Origin: JANLVJ01 sp031363945
GTDB lineage: Bacteria; Bacteroidota; Bacteroidia; Sphingobacteriales; Sphingobacteriaceae
Length of the DNA stretch: 64,000 nucleotides
Assembly (NCBI GenBank): GCA_031363945.1
Contig: JANLVJ010000013.1
Location: 171,833 to 235,832 of the forward strand
Direction of reading: 5' to 3'
The notes under the pieces are model-generated. The model was given only the letters and a program-made list of their open reading frames with translations. It did no database searches and was not told the DNA's origin. This document shows, piece after piece, positions 18,968 to 27,104 of this stretch. Both the position numbers and the translations under genes were made by a program. Each line of letters begins with the position of its first letter. Positions within the stretch are counted from its first letter, which is position 1.

Positions 18968-20149
18968 TTAAAGATCCAGATTTTCAATAACTATTGCTGA
19001 GGCGCCACCTCCGCCATTACAGATACCTGCCACCCCAATTTTGCCGCCTTCCTGCTTTAATATTGAGCAGAGGGTTACGATAATTCTTGAACCTGAAGAA
19101 CCCAGCGGATGGCCTAATGAAACGGCCCCACCGTAAATGTTTACCTTTTCAGGATCAATTTTAAGTAAGTTATTATTAGCAATGGCTACTACCGAAAAGG
19201 CCTCATTTATTTCAAAAAAATCAACGTCTTCAAGTGTTTTTCCTGCCATTTTTAAGGCCAGCGGAATTGCTTTTGCCGGGCTGGTTGTGAACCATTCTGG
19301 AGCCTGCTGTGCATCTGCATATCCTAAAATTCTTGCCAGAGGCCTGAGACCAAGTTCTGCTGCTTTTTCAGCACTCATCAGTACAACCGCAGAGGCACCA
19401 TCATTCAGACTTGATGCATTGGCGGCCGTAACTGATCCTTCTTTATCAAAAACGGGTTTAAGCCCGGATATTTTATCGAAATTGACTTGTGAAGGCTCTT
19501 CATCGGTATCAATAACATTTATTTTGCCGCGTATAGTGAATTCAACTGGTACCAGCTCTTGCTTGAATTTGCCGTTTTCAATTGCTTTCTGTGAACGCTG
19601 GTAAGAGGAAATAGCAAATTCATCCTGTTCAGCACGGCTGATATTGCACTCACGGGCACAAAGTTCAGCAGCTTTACCCATATGATAATCATTATAGACA
19701 TCCCAAAGCCCGTCTTTTAACATACCATCAGTTAACTGACCGTGGCCCAGACGATACCCGCTTCTTGCTTTGTCAATATAGTAAGGCACATTACTCATAC
19801 TTTCCATACCACCGGCAATGATGATCTCGCGCTGACCAAGTGCAATACTCTGGGCTGCAAGCATAATTGCTTTCATACCCGATGCACAAACTTTATTTAT
19901 TGTAGTTGATGGTACAGTATCAGGAATCCCGGCAAAGGTTGCTGCCTGTGTAGCTGGTGCCTGACCAAGGCCTGCAGACAGCACATTACCCATATATACT
20001 TCCTCTACCAACGAAGGGCTTATTCCGGCTCTGCTAATAGCTTCTTTTATTGCGGCGGCTCCAAGTTTGGTTGCAGATACTGAAGATAAACTCCCGAGAA
20101 ATGATCCGATCGGCGTACGTGCAATGGAAATAATAACTACTTCTCTCAT
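18968..20149 (-). CDS. Acetyl-CoA C-acyltransferase (thiolase)
   Basis: A 393-residue thiolase. The catalytic set is complete: nucleophile Cys88 in INKVCASGM, His347 in GHPLGSSGSR and Cys377 in ICNGGGGAS, with NEAF before them. It either condenses two acetyl-CoA units or cleaves 3-ketoacyl-CoA; without neighbours such as a hydroxyacyl-CoA dehydrogenase the direction cannot be set. Length and motifs fit the biosynthetic AtoB-like group best. It is divergent from the HD phosphohydrolase with about 98 bp between. Confidence 0.95.
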   Translation of the reverse strand: MREVVIISIARTPIGSFLGSLSSVSATKLGAAAIKEAISRAGISPSLVEEVYMGNVLSAGLGQAPATQAATFAGIPDTVPSTTINKVCASGMKAIMLAAQSIALGQREIIIAGGMESMSNVPYYIDKARSGYRLGHGQLTDGMLKDGLWDVYNDYHMGKAAELCARECNISRAEQDEFAISSYQRSQKAIENGKFKQELVPVEFTIRGKINVIDTDEEPSQVNFDKISGLKPVFDKEGSVTAANASSLNDGASAVVLMSAEKAAELGLRPLARILGYADAQQAPEWFTTSPAKAIPLALKMAGKTLEDVDFFEINEAFSVVAIANNNLLKIDPEKVNIYGGAVSLGHPLGSSGSRIIVTLCSILKQEGGKIGVAGICNGGGGASAIVIENLDL

Positions 20150-20247
20150 ACCTCAAAGTAAAGAAATGCTTTAGTCAATATCAACGCCGAAAACTCAATA
20201 AAATTTGTTAACGTAAATATTGACTTTCCTTTCCTTATTTTTGGCTC

Positions 20248-22335
20248 ATGTCACGATTCTGGAAAATTATTAGCAGACGTTATTCAGTACTTTTTCGAAC
20301 ACTTTTAACTCTTTGTTCGATTGGGTTTATTCTGCTGATACTTCCAAAAGGGGGGAGGTTCAAGTTTGAATATGATATGGGAAAGTTATGGATGCATGCT
20401 GACCTGATCGCTCCTTTCAACTTTGCCATTCTTAAGAGCGAGGCTCAGATAAAAAAAGAGCAGAAAGAAGTCAGGTCAAGTATTATTCCTGTATACCGAT
20501 TTGACCCAAAGGTACAGTTTTCAACCTCAGAGGCATTCAATAAGGACTTTGATATTCAGTACGCATCGAAAGAATCAAATACTCAGGTAGCTAATATTGC
20601 AAAACTGGCAGGTAATCAAATCATTACTGATATTTACAAAAAAGGTATACTTTTTCTTAGTACTGTATACCAAAAAGGCGCCCTGGATTACGATATTCAG
20701 GAAGTTGAAAATAATGTTTCTACCTATACCAATACATCTGGTTTGTTTACGCCTGACAGGGCAGTTATTTACGCTAAGGCAAAACTGTCAAAAATTGCTG
20801 GCCTGCGAAGAGACTTATTGCTTGCCCTGATAGAAAACCATCTGCAGGCAAATGTGATTATTGATGAAACTCTGACCCGAAGCCTTGAAAGAGAAGCACT
20901 GAGCAATATTTCGATTGCCAGAGGGATGGTACAAAAAGGTGAGTTGATAGTGGGGAAAGATAATATAGTCACTGAACAGGCCTTTTTGAAGCTTGAATCT
21001 TTACGCAAGGCTTATCTTGAAAATATTGATACACGTAGTGATATTAGCATTATCACTTTTGGCCAGTTTTTATTGCTCTCATTAGCGATTGGTTTAATGA
21101 TGGCATTCCTGAACATCTTTAGACCTGACATCTTCAAAGATAACCGTAAACTTGGATTGCTACAGCTGGTATTTGTATTTATGCTTGCCGTATTGAGCTG
21201 GTCAATCAGAATAAAACTCCCAAGCCTGTATTATATTCCATACTGTGTAGTACCTATCATTGTCCGTTTACTATTTGACAGCCGGGTTGCGCTGAATATT
21301 CATTTACTAGTAGTACTGATAGCAGGGTTTTTTGTGCCGAACGGTTTTGAATTTGTCTTTCTACAAACTACCGCAGGCATGGTAGCAATCTATAGTATTC
21401 GCAATCTCACACGCAGATCACAGTTTTTGAGTTCTGCCATCATGTTATTATTAACGTATTTTATTGCCTTTGTCGGCATATCTGTCATTCACCAAGGCAA
21501 TTTCAATTCTATTCAGTTGGCTGACTTCCTGCCTTTCGTGGTCAGCACAGTTTTATCATTACTCGCATATCCCTTGATTTATGGTTTTGAGAAGTTATTT
21601 GCCATAACTTCAGATCTGTCCTTGATGGAAATCACCAATACCAACAGCCTACTTTTACGTGATCTGGCATTTAAAGCTCCTGGAACTTTTCAACACTCAA
21701 TGCAGGTGGCAAATCTTGCAGAGGCGGCGGTTTATAAAATCGGGGGAAATAGCCTGCTTATCCGGGCCGGCGCCCTTTATCATGATATTGGTAAAATGAA
21801 AAATCCTGAATATTTTGGTGAAAATCAAAATAAGGCTGGTTTTAATCCACATGATAACCTGACCTATGAAGATAGTGCCCGCATTATTATCAAACATGTA
21901 ACTGATGGAATTGAGATGGCAAGAAAAAATAATTTGCCAGAAAGTGTGGTAGATTTTATCAGAACCCATCATGGTAATACCCGGGTTGATTATTTTTATC
22001 ACTCGTTTTTAAAGAACTATCCTGAGCGAGAAATGAATGAAAAAGTATTCAGATATCCCGGGCCGATACCCTTTACAAAAGAATCTGCCGTATTAATGCT
22101 TGCCGATTCTGTTGAGGCTGCCTCCAGAACATTAAAAGAACCTGATGCCGACAGTATCTCAATTCTTGTTGACCGGATTATTGACTACAAACTGGACCAG
22201 AAACAGTTAATCAACAGCGATATTTCTTTAAAGGATATCACCACCATACGCCGCATTTTTAAAGAGATGCTCATGGGCATCTATCACGTTAGAGTAGAAT
22301 ACAAATTGACTGAGTTAAACGAAACCCAAGTTTAA
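20248..22335 (+). CDS. 7TM-HD family membrane phosphohydrolase (PgpH-like)
   Basis: A 695-residue integral membrane protein: an N-terminal helix (17-36), an extracytoplasmic 7TMR-HDED domain (about 50-265), seven helices (about 270-455) and a C-terminal cytoplasmic HD domain with GALYHDIGKMKNPEYF and IRTHHGNTRVDYFYHSF. Members of this family (PgpH of Listeria, YqfF) degrade cyclic di-AMP; that activity is inferred here. A TATTTTTG -7-like box ends only 4 bp before the ATG, so the transcript may be nearly leaderless. Confidence 0.92.
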   Translation: MSRFWKIISRRYSVLFRTLLTLCSIGFILLILPKGGRFKFEYDMGKLWMHADLIAPFNFAILKSEAQIKKEQKEVRSSIIPVYRFDPKVQFSTSEAFNKDFDIQYASKESNTQVANIAKLAGNQIITDIYKKGILFLSTVYQKGALDYDIQEVENNVSTYTNTSGLFTPDRAVIYAKAKLSKIAGLRRDLLLALIENHLQANVIIDETLTRSLEREALSNISIARGMVQKGELIVGKDNIVTEQAFLKLESLRKAYLENIDTRSDISIITFGQFLLLSLAIGLMMAFLNIFRPDIFKDNRKLGLLQLVFVFMLAVLSWSIRIKLPSLYYIPYCVVPIIVRLLFDSRVALNIHLLVVLIAGFFVPNGFEFVFLQTTAGMVAIYSIRNLTRRSQFLSSAIMLLLTYFIAFVGISVIHQGNFNSIQLADFLPFVVSTVLSLLAYPLIYGFEKLFAITSDLSLMEITNTNSLLLRDLAFKAPGTFQHSMQVANLAEAAVYKIGGNSLLIRAGALYHDIGKMKNPEYFGENQNKAGFNPHDNLTYEDSARIIIKHVTDGIEMARKNNLPESVVDFIRTHHGNTRVDYFYHSFLKNYPEREMNEKVFRYPGPIPFTKESAVLMLADSVEAASRTLKEPDADSISILVDRIIDYKLDQKQLINSDISLKDITTIRRIFKEMLMGIYHVRVEYKLTELNETQV

Positions 22336-22365
22336 AATTTATGCCTTCACTATGATTGGGATTAC

Positions 22366-22373
22366 TATATTTG
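22366..22373 (+). promoter_or_regulatory. Candidate -7 promoter element for the tRNA-Ser pair
   Basis: TATATTTG fits the Bacteroidota -7 consensus TAnnTTTG and lies 38 bp before the first tRNA. No good TTG -33 box is seen at the usual distance. Confidence 0.5.
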
Positions 22374-22411
22374 CAATCCTTTTACGGGATATCTCGTAGA
22401 AAAAACCAAAC

Positions 22412-22500
22412 GGAGAGATGCCTGAGTGGCCGAAAGGGCCGGTTTGCTAAACCGTTATACGTGGAAACATGTATCGAGGGTTCGACTCCCTCTCTCTCCG
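22412..22500 (+). tRNA. tRNA-Ser (GCT)
   Basis: Acceptor stem GGAGAGA/TCTCTCC, D arm with GCCTGAGTGGCCGAAAGGGC, anticodon loop TTGCTAA giving GCT, a long variable arm (ATACGTGGAAACATGTAT) typical of class II tRNAs, and T arm GAGGG TTCGACT CCCTC. The discriminator is G, as in serine tRNAs. No CCA is encoded. It reads AGC and AGU. Confidence 0.97.
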
Positions 22501-22569
22501 CAATAAAGCAAACCCGCAACCTGCGGGTTTTTGCATTTATTTCAGGCCTTTTTTCAGGCCTCAATTATT

Positions 22570-22656
22570 GGAGAGGTGTCAGAGCGGTTAAACGTACCAG
22601 TTTCGAAAACTGGAGTACTGTTAAAGGTACCGGGGGTTCGAATCCCTCCCTCTCCG
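22570..22656 (+). tRNA. tRNA-Ser (CGA)
   Basis: Acceptor stem GGAGAGG/CCTCTCC, anticodon stem-loop CCAGT TTCGAAA ACTGG giving CGA, long variable arm, T loop TTCGAAT and G discriminator. It follows the GCT gene after 69 bp, so they probably share one transcript. It reads UCG. Confidence 0.96.
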
Positions 22657-22767
22657 CTGATAACATACACAAAAGTGTCATAAAGCTCTTAAATTGTATA
22701 TTAGACGGTTTTTTTAATTTTTCATCTTACCTAAATTTGGATGAAAACGCATAACTCCATTGTTTCA

Positions 22768-22807
22768 TTCATTGCGTCTTTTTAAATAAAAAAAAAGACG
22801 CAATGAA
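22768..22807. terminator. Strong bidirectional hairpin
   Basis: TTCATTGCGTCTTTTT pairs over 16 bp without mismatch with AAAAAGACGCAATGAA around an 8-base A-rich loop. It is 111 bp past the second tRNA-Ser and is the likely end of that transcript. A TAAATTTG box at 22732-22739 lies just before it, which leaves open a very short independent RNA. Confidence 0.75.
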
Positions 22808-23336
22808 AGCCGTTTAACTATCTGTATTATTGGATGTTTACGATATAGACATCTTGTTTTACAGAAATTACAAAAGTAAATTTGTTAAGCTTTTAAATCA
22901 TGTTTTATGGTAGAAAAAAGCGTTGGGTTACTTTTCTTTTTGAAACAATCCAAAAATCAAATTAATGATCTCAGTTCATTTATTTAAAAATCATAGTTGA
23001 CGTTGAAACAAATATGCTTTCGACAAAACGAAAATATGAAGTGTCGAAATGGAATGCCCACTCAGGTACCATCAGCTGGGCAAAAGGGAACGGAATAAGT
23101 CCTGAAGGGTGAAAAGCGCGGGTATTCGGTTTTCATTATGCCGGAAATCTTTTGCAGACCCAACATTAAATCTGGGTTTTATTTTGGTTGAAATTTTTTT
23201 ACCCGTTTCGTTTAAATTATTCACTGATTTAATAAAATGCCATTGGAGCCGGAGCGATAGAAATCCCGAATGATTAATTAAAACCATCGGGAATATCAGT
23301 GGTTAACATGACATTAAGCTTTAATCGAAGACCATA
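22808..23336. other. Gene-poor stretch with a possible relic reading frame
   Basis: About 530 bp. The only frame of note is on the minus strand at 23072-23287 (71 codons, ending NRIPALFTLQDLFRSLLPS). It has no domain I recognise and could be a relic or the shadow of a dispersed repeat. The rest is AT-rich with no clear motif. The lipocalin promoter must lie in the last part. Confidence 0.4.
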
Positions 23337-23882
23337 ATGACCTACAAAAAAGAATTTCTTGCACTGGGCCTTGCGGGTGCAGCTTTAGCAGCGGCAGCTT
23401 TAAGCTTTTCATCCTGCGTATCTATTCCGAAAGGCGCACGAGCCGTGACTCCTTTCCAAAAAGACAAATATTTAGGACAGTGGTATGAAATCGCCAGACT
23501 CGATTTCCGGTTTGAAAAAGGACTTGACCACGTGACGGCAACCTATTCGCAGTCTGGCGATAATTCGATACGTGTGGAAAACAAGGGCTTTGATGTAAAA
23601 GATCAAAAATGGAAGCAAAGTATCGGCAAAGCAAAGCTTACCGGTAATGGTCAAGAGGGTAGGCTGAAGGTTTCTTTTTTCGGGCCATTTTATGCGGGTT
23701 ATAATGTCATCGCTATTGATGAAGAATACAAGTTTGCCATGGTTGCTGGCAACAACCTCAACTATCTCTGGCTGCTATCAAGAGAGAAAATCATGCCGGC
23801 AGGTGTCAAAGACGGTTACCTTAAGCGAGCCGCGTCATTTGGTTATGACACTACGCGACTGGTCTGGACCAAACAAGATTAA
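23337..23882 (+). CDS. blc: Lipocalin family lipoprotein (Blc-like)
   Basis: A 181-residue outer-membrane lipocalin. The signal peptide ends in a lipobox (LSFSSC, Cys27), so it is lipid-anchored. The lipocalin signature GxW appears as YLGQWYEIARLDFRFEKGL, and the barrel ends with NYLWLLSREK and RLVWTKQD. Bacterial Blc proteins bind lysophospholipids or fatty acids and serve membrane upkeep under stress. It stands alone; the AraC gene downstream is convergent. Confidence 0.93.
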   Translation: MTYKKEFLALGLAGAALAAAALSFSSCVSIPKGARAVTPFQKDKYLGQWYEIARLDFRFEKGLDHVTATYSQSGDNSIRVENKGFDVKDQKWKQSIGKAKLTGNGQEGRLKVSFFGPFYAGYNVIAIDEEYKFAMVAGNNLNYLWLLSREKIMPAGVKDGYLKRAASFGYDTTRLVWTKQD

Positions 23883-24101
23883 AGCGGAGTGTGATATAAA
23901 ACCCTATGCTTTCAATTTTTTTTACCCATTGCAAGCATAGGCAGTAATCGCAGGTTTGTCCGGGGCGCAGGCATATTAAAAATCCTCACTTTTCATTAGG
24001 CTCAAGTGCAGCATAACATTTAGTCGGCAATAATGTCCGAGTATGAGGTGATAAAATCAATTCCGGCTAAAAAAATCTGTCATGCCGGGTTTACAATTTT
24101 T

Positions 24102-24980
24102 TTACAGACCCTTGCTGCCGTTTCTGTATTCAAGAGGAGTTACTTTTTTATACTTTTTGAACAATTTCGAAAAATAGTTAGGGTACTCGAATTTTAACAA
24201 ATAAGCAATTTCAGCAACGGTTAAAGAAGTATGCTTCAAATACTTTTCTGCTTCCCCTACAGCATGTTCATGTACTAATTGTATAGCAGTTTTTTGAGTA
24301 ATACACTTACAAATACGGTTTAAATGAGTCGGTGTTATACTTAGGTGATTGGCAAAACTTGATATAGTCTTCACATCTTCTGTTGTTTTAACCAAGTACT
24401 GGAATTTCTTATAGTGTTCAATATATGAATTGTCCTTGATCAAGGCACCGGGAGCAGATTCAAAGGTTCGGTAAAGTAGTATAAATAACTGACACAGCAA
24501 TGCTTTTACCATAAAGTGCTTTTCGGACTTTCCAGAAAAAATTTCTCTGTCTATTTTTAAGACGAGATCCTGAATTTGTTTAACGTTTGGTTTTTTCCCA
24601 AGATCAATAATAAACATGGGCTTATTTATTGAAGCAGATATATGCGTTTGTGCCGGGAAGGCAGCTTCTACAAATGTATCTGATACTGTTAATATCCTGC
24701 CCTTTACATCCAGGCTATAACTTAATCCGTGCAATGCCATAGGCGGGATCACGATGACAAATGGGCCGATCAGCTCTCTTTCATAATTATTCCCCTGAAA
24801 AATGACTTTCCCCGATTCCACACAAAATATCTGGAAGAGCCTGTTATGAACGTGTGGACGTATCACCCAACCAAATGTTTGGCTGCGAGTCTTTATGAGT
24901 TCTGAAAAAATATAATCTGACTCATGGTCAGCATTCAATTCACCATAAAGGCCGTTAAAATAAAGTATGCTTTTTGGCAT
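24102..24980 (-). CDS. AraC family regulator, PobR-like
   Basis: A 292-residue regulator with an N-terminal cupin-like sensor (about 15-120) and a C-terminal double helix-turn-helix (about 190-288, with LTVAEIAYLLKFEYPNYFSKLFKKYKKVTPLEYR). The sensor holds HNRLFQIFCVESGKV and VIPPMALHGLSYSLDVKGRILTVSD, a pattern known from the AraC-type PobR/HpaA regulators of hydroxybenzoate and hydroxyphenylacetate breakdown. It is divergent from the catabolic cluster at 25.2-32.6 kb, with 243 bp between start codons. The best inference is that it activates this cluster in response to an aromatic acid. Confidence 0.88.
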   Translation of the reverse strand: MPKSILYFNGLYGELNADHESDYIFSELIKTRSQTFGWVIRPHVHNRLFQIFCVESGKVIFQGNNYERELIGPFVIVIPPMALHGLSYSLDVKGRILTVSDTFVEAAFPAQTHISASINKPMFIIDLGKKPNVKQIQDLVLKIDREIFSGKSEKHFMVKALLCQLFILLYRTFESAPGALIKDNSYIEHYKKFQYLVKTTEDVKTISSFANHLSITPTHLNRICKCITQKTAIQLVHEHAVGEAEKYLKHTSLTVAEIAYLLKFEYPNYFSKLFKKYKKVTPLEYRNGSKGL

Positions 24981-25134
24981 GTAAAAATGTTTGATTTGTA
25001 TCTTAAAACCCTATTTTTTCATTCGTAGTCTTTTAAAGCAAGATGTATTTTAGTTTTGTTATCTTAAAGACAGTAAATATAACCTTTATATTATTGGGCA
25101 TTTACAGCTCAGGGCTTCATCTTTTTACACAGAA

Positions 25135-25194
25135 TTAAGAGTTTAACCTTCAATGAAAAGAAAAATTAAGAGTTTAATCTTCAATGAAAAGAAA
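25135..25194. repeat. 31-bp tandem direct repeat upstream of the catabolic cluster
   Basis: Two nearly identical units, each beginning TTAAGAGTTTAA and containing TTCAATGAAAAGAAA, at 25135-25165 and 25166-25194 (one substitution plus a shorter end). It lies between the PobR-like regulator and the first gene of the cluster, so it may be a regulator site or a recent duplication of the leader. Confidence 0.7.
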
Positions 25195-25223
25195 TAAGAA
25201 TGTATAATCTGTATCTTCCAATA

Positions 25224-25715
25224 ATGGAAAAAAGAAAAGCACTATTTTCAATTTTATCTATATTTTTACTAGCAACCTCGTTAAACCAGTTTGCAAACGC
25301 ACAAGAAAATCCTTTAGGATTAAAAATACATCATGCTACTATTTCCGTAAGAAACGCTGATTCCCTTGCCTATTGGTACGTGAACACGCTTGGATTTAAA
25401 GAATTGAAAACTTTTACTAATGACAAACGCCATTTGGTGCAGGTAGCTATCCCTGGCTTTAGAGTCGATCTTTTGCAAATGAAAAACTCAGTCCGGCCTG
25501 CTTTTCAGAGCGAACCTGCTCCGAAGCACATGTTGACACAGGGTATCAGGCAACTCGTGTTTGAACCCGAAAATTTTGATCAGACTTATGATATTCTCTC
25601 AAGAAAGGGTGTTGTTTTCTTTGGGCAAAAACCTGAAAGTAAAACAGGCGCTAATCAAACTATTTATTTTAAAGATCCCGAAGGAAATATCCTCGAATTA
25701 ATTAAAGAACATTAA
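25224..25715 (+). CDS. Exported VOC-superfamily protein
   Basis: About 163 residues with a signal peptide (MEKRKALFSILSIFLLATSLNQFANAQ) and a single glyoxalase/VOC domain: LKIHHATISVRNADSLAYWYVNTLGFKEL at the start and YFKDPEGNILELI at the end, giving the His and Glu metal ligands. VOC proteins include dioxygenases, isomerases and glyoxalases; an exported one is unusual and its substrate is unknown. I prefer ATG 25224, which gives a normal signal peptide, over 25200. It is the first gene of the catabolic cluster, 38 bp before the DoxX gene. Confidence 0.8.
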   Translation: MEKRKALFSILSIFLLATSLNQFANAQENPLGLKIHHATISVRNADSLAYWYVNTLGFKELKTFTNDKRHLVQVAIPGFRVDLLQMKNSVRPAFQSEPAPKHMLTQGIRQLVFEPENFDQTYDILSRKGVVFFGQKPESKTGANQTIYFKDPEGNILELIKEH

Positions 25716-25753
25716 ACCCGAACAGCTTTATTTAATTAGCAATTCAAAATAAA

Positions 25754-26167
25754 ATGAAGAACATTTTAAAACTCAGTTTTTTGCCCGTTAATACTGATTT
25801 AGCCTTGCTGTTTATCAGGATATGGTTTTGTACCAGTATTTTTGTAAAACACGGAATTGAAAAGTTTACAAGGTTCCCACAAATGGTTTTGCATTTTCCA
25901 GACCCAATTCATATTGGGCCAACAATTGGGCTTTCATTTGCCTTAGTAGCCGACGCGATTTGCACGCTGTTAATAATTTTGGGATTAGGTACCCGGCTGG
26001 CAGCGCTATTTTTAATGGTTAATCTGCTGGTTGTATTTATATTCCTTCACCAATTATCTTTTATGAAGGAACATGCCGAATTAGTGTACACCTATTTAGG
26101 GTTGTCTGTCTTGATTGTCATAGCAGGTCCCGGGAAATTTAGCCTTGACAACAAACTGCTAAATTAA
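25754..26167 (+). CDS. DoxX family membrane protein
   Basis: A 137-residue protein with four transmembrane helices and the DoxX opening (LALLFIRIWFCTSIFVKHGIEKF). Members are linked to quinone or oxidoreductase functions, but no firm role is known. It lies in the presumed catabolic operon between the exported VOC protein and the exported esterase, 9 bp before the latter, so a membrane-linked redox step in aromatic use is conceivable. Confidence 0.85.
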   Translation: MKNILKLSFLPVNTDLALLFIRIWFCTSIFVKHGIEKFTRFPQMVLHFPDPIHIGPTIGLSFALVADAICTLLIILGLGTRLAALFLMVNLLVVFIFLHQLSFMKEHAELVYTYLGLSVLIVIAGPGKFSLDNKLLN

Positions 26168-26176
26168 TATTTACCA

Positions 26177-27097
26177 ATGTTTATAAGAATATCTTTTGTA
26201 CTGATTGCCCAACTGTTATTTATCAATTCTTTGATAGGGCAAATTCCAATCGCTAAAACGGATTTTATAAAACGAAAATATCTCGATTTAGTCTACGGCA
26301 GTGCTTCGTCTGCTGAAAAACTTGATATTTATCTACCTGACGTAGGTAATGGCCCTTTCCCAGTAATAGTTTCCATACACGGCGGTGCATTTATGGTAGG
26401 TGATAAAGGAGATATCCAGGTGATGCCCATGTTAAGCGGCTTAAAACGTGGCTACGCGGTAGTCTCTATAAACTATAGGATGAGCGGCGAAGCTATATTC
26501 CCAAAAGATATAAACGATGTTAAAGCGGCAGTCCGTTGGATTAAGACTAACGCAGCAAAATATAATTTAAACCCGGCGAAAATTGCCACTTGGGGCGGTT
26601 CAGCAGGTGGCAACCTGGCAGCGCTCGCAGCTACCTCCGGAGGGGTAAAGCAGCTGGAAGACTTGAATTTGGGAAACCCTGACCAAACAAGTATTGTTCA
26701 GGCAGTTGTAGATTGGTTTGGCCCGATCAATTTTTTGCAAATGGATAATCAGTTTAAGCAGAGCGGCAAAGGAATCCCTGACCATAGTCAAGCCAACTCA
26801 CCAGAATCAAAAATACTCGGGCGCCAAATCACGCAGGTGCCAGAGTTAGTCAAAGCAGCCAACCCGACAACTTATATTAATGCTGCGAATCCGCCATTTT
26901 TTATTGAGCATGGCAAAGAAGATCAACTGGTTCCAACTCAACAATCTATAAATTTCGCAGCGGAATTGATCAAAGTTCTTGGAGATAAAAAAGTCACGCT
27001 TACCCTGTTGGATGGTACCCGGCACGGCGGCCCGCAGTTTGAAACACCGGAAAACTTGGATAGGGTCTTTGAATTTTTAGATAAGTACTTAAAGTAA
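26177..27097 (+). CDS. Exported alpha/beta hydrolase (BD-FAE/esterase type)
   Basis: A 306-residue hydrolase with signal peptide (MFIRISFVLIAQLLFINSLIGQ). The oxyanion hole is VSIHGGAFMVGDKG, the nucleophile Ser is in GGSAGGN, the acid in HGKEDQLVP and His in GTRHGGP. This arrangement is that of the bifunctional feruloyl/acetyl-xylan esterases and related carboxylesterases. In this operon it could free a phenolic acid from an ester, such as a galloyl or feruloyl ester, in the periplasm; the substrate is inferred from context. Confidence 0.88.
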   Translation: MFIRISFVLIAQLLFINSLIGQIPIAKTDFIKRKYLDLVYGSASSAEKLDIYLPDVGNGPFPVIVSIHGGAFMVGDKGDIQVMPMLSGLKRGYAVVSINYRMSGEAIFPKDINDVKAAVRWIKTNAAKYNLNPAKIATWGGSAGGNLAALAATSGGVKQLEDLNLGNPDQTSIVQAVVDWFGPINFLQMDNQFKQSGKGIPDHSQANSPESKILGRQITQVPELVKAANPTTYINAANPPFFIEHGKEDQLVPTQQSINFAAELIKVLGDKKVTLTLLDGTRHGGPQFETPENLDRVFEFLDKYLK

Positions 27098-27104
27098 TCT
27101 ACAA

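Noticed and set aside
19137..19604. 155-codon frame opposite the thiolase gene
   Set aside because: Ser/Ala-rich antisense shadow of a well-supported thiolase; no family features.
22356..22754. 132-codon frame across both tRNA-Ser genes
   Set aside because: It reads through two clear tRNAs; the apparent protein is the translation of tRNA sequence.
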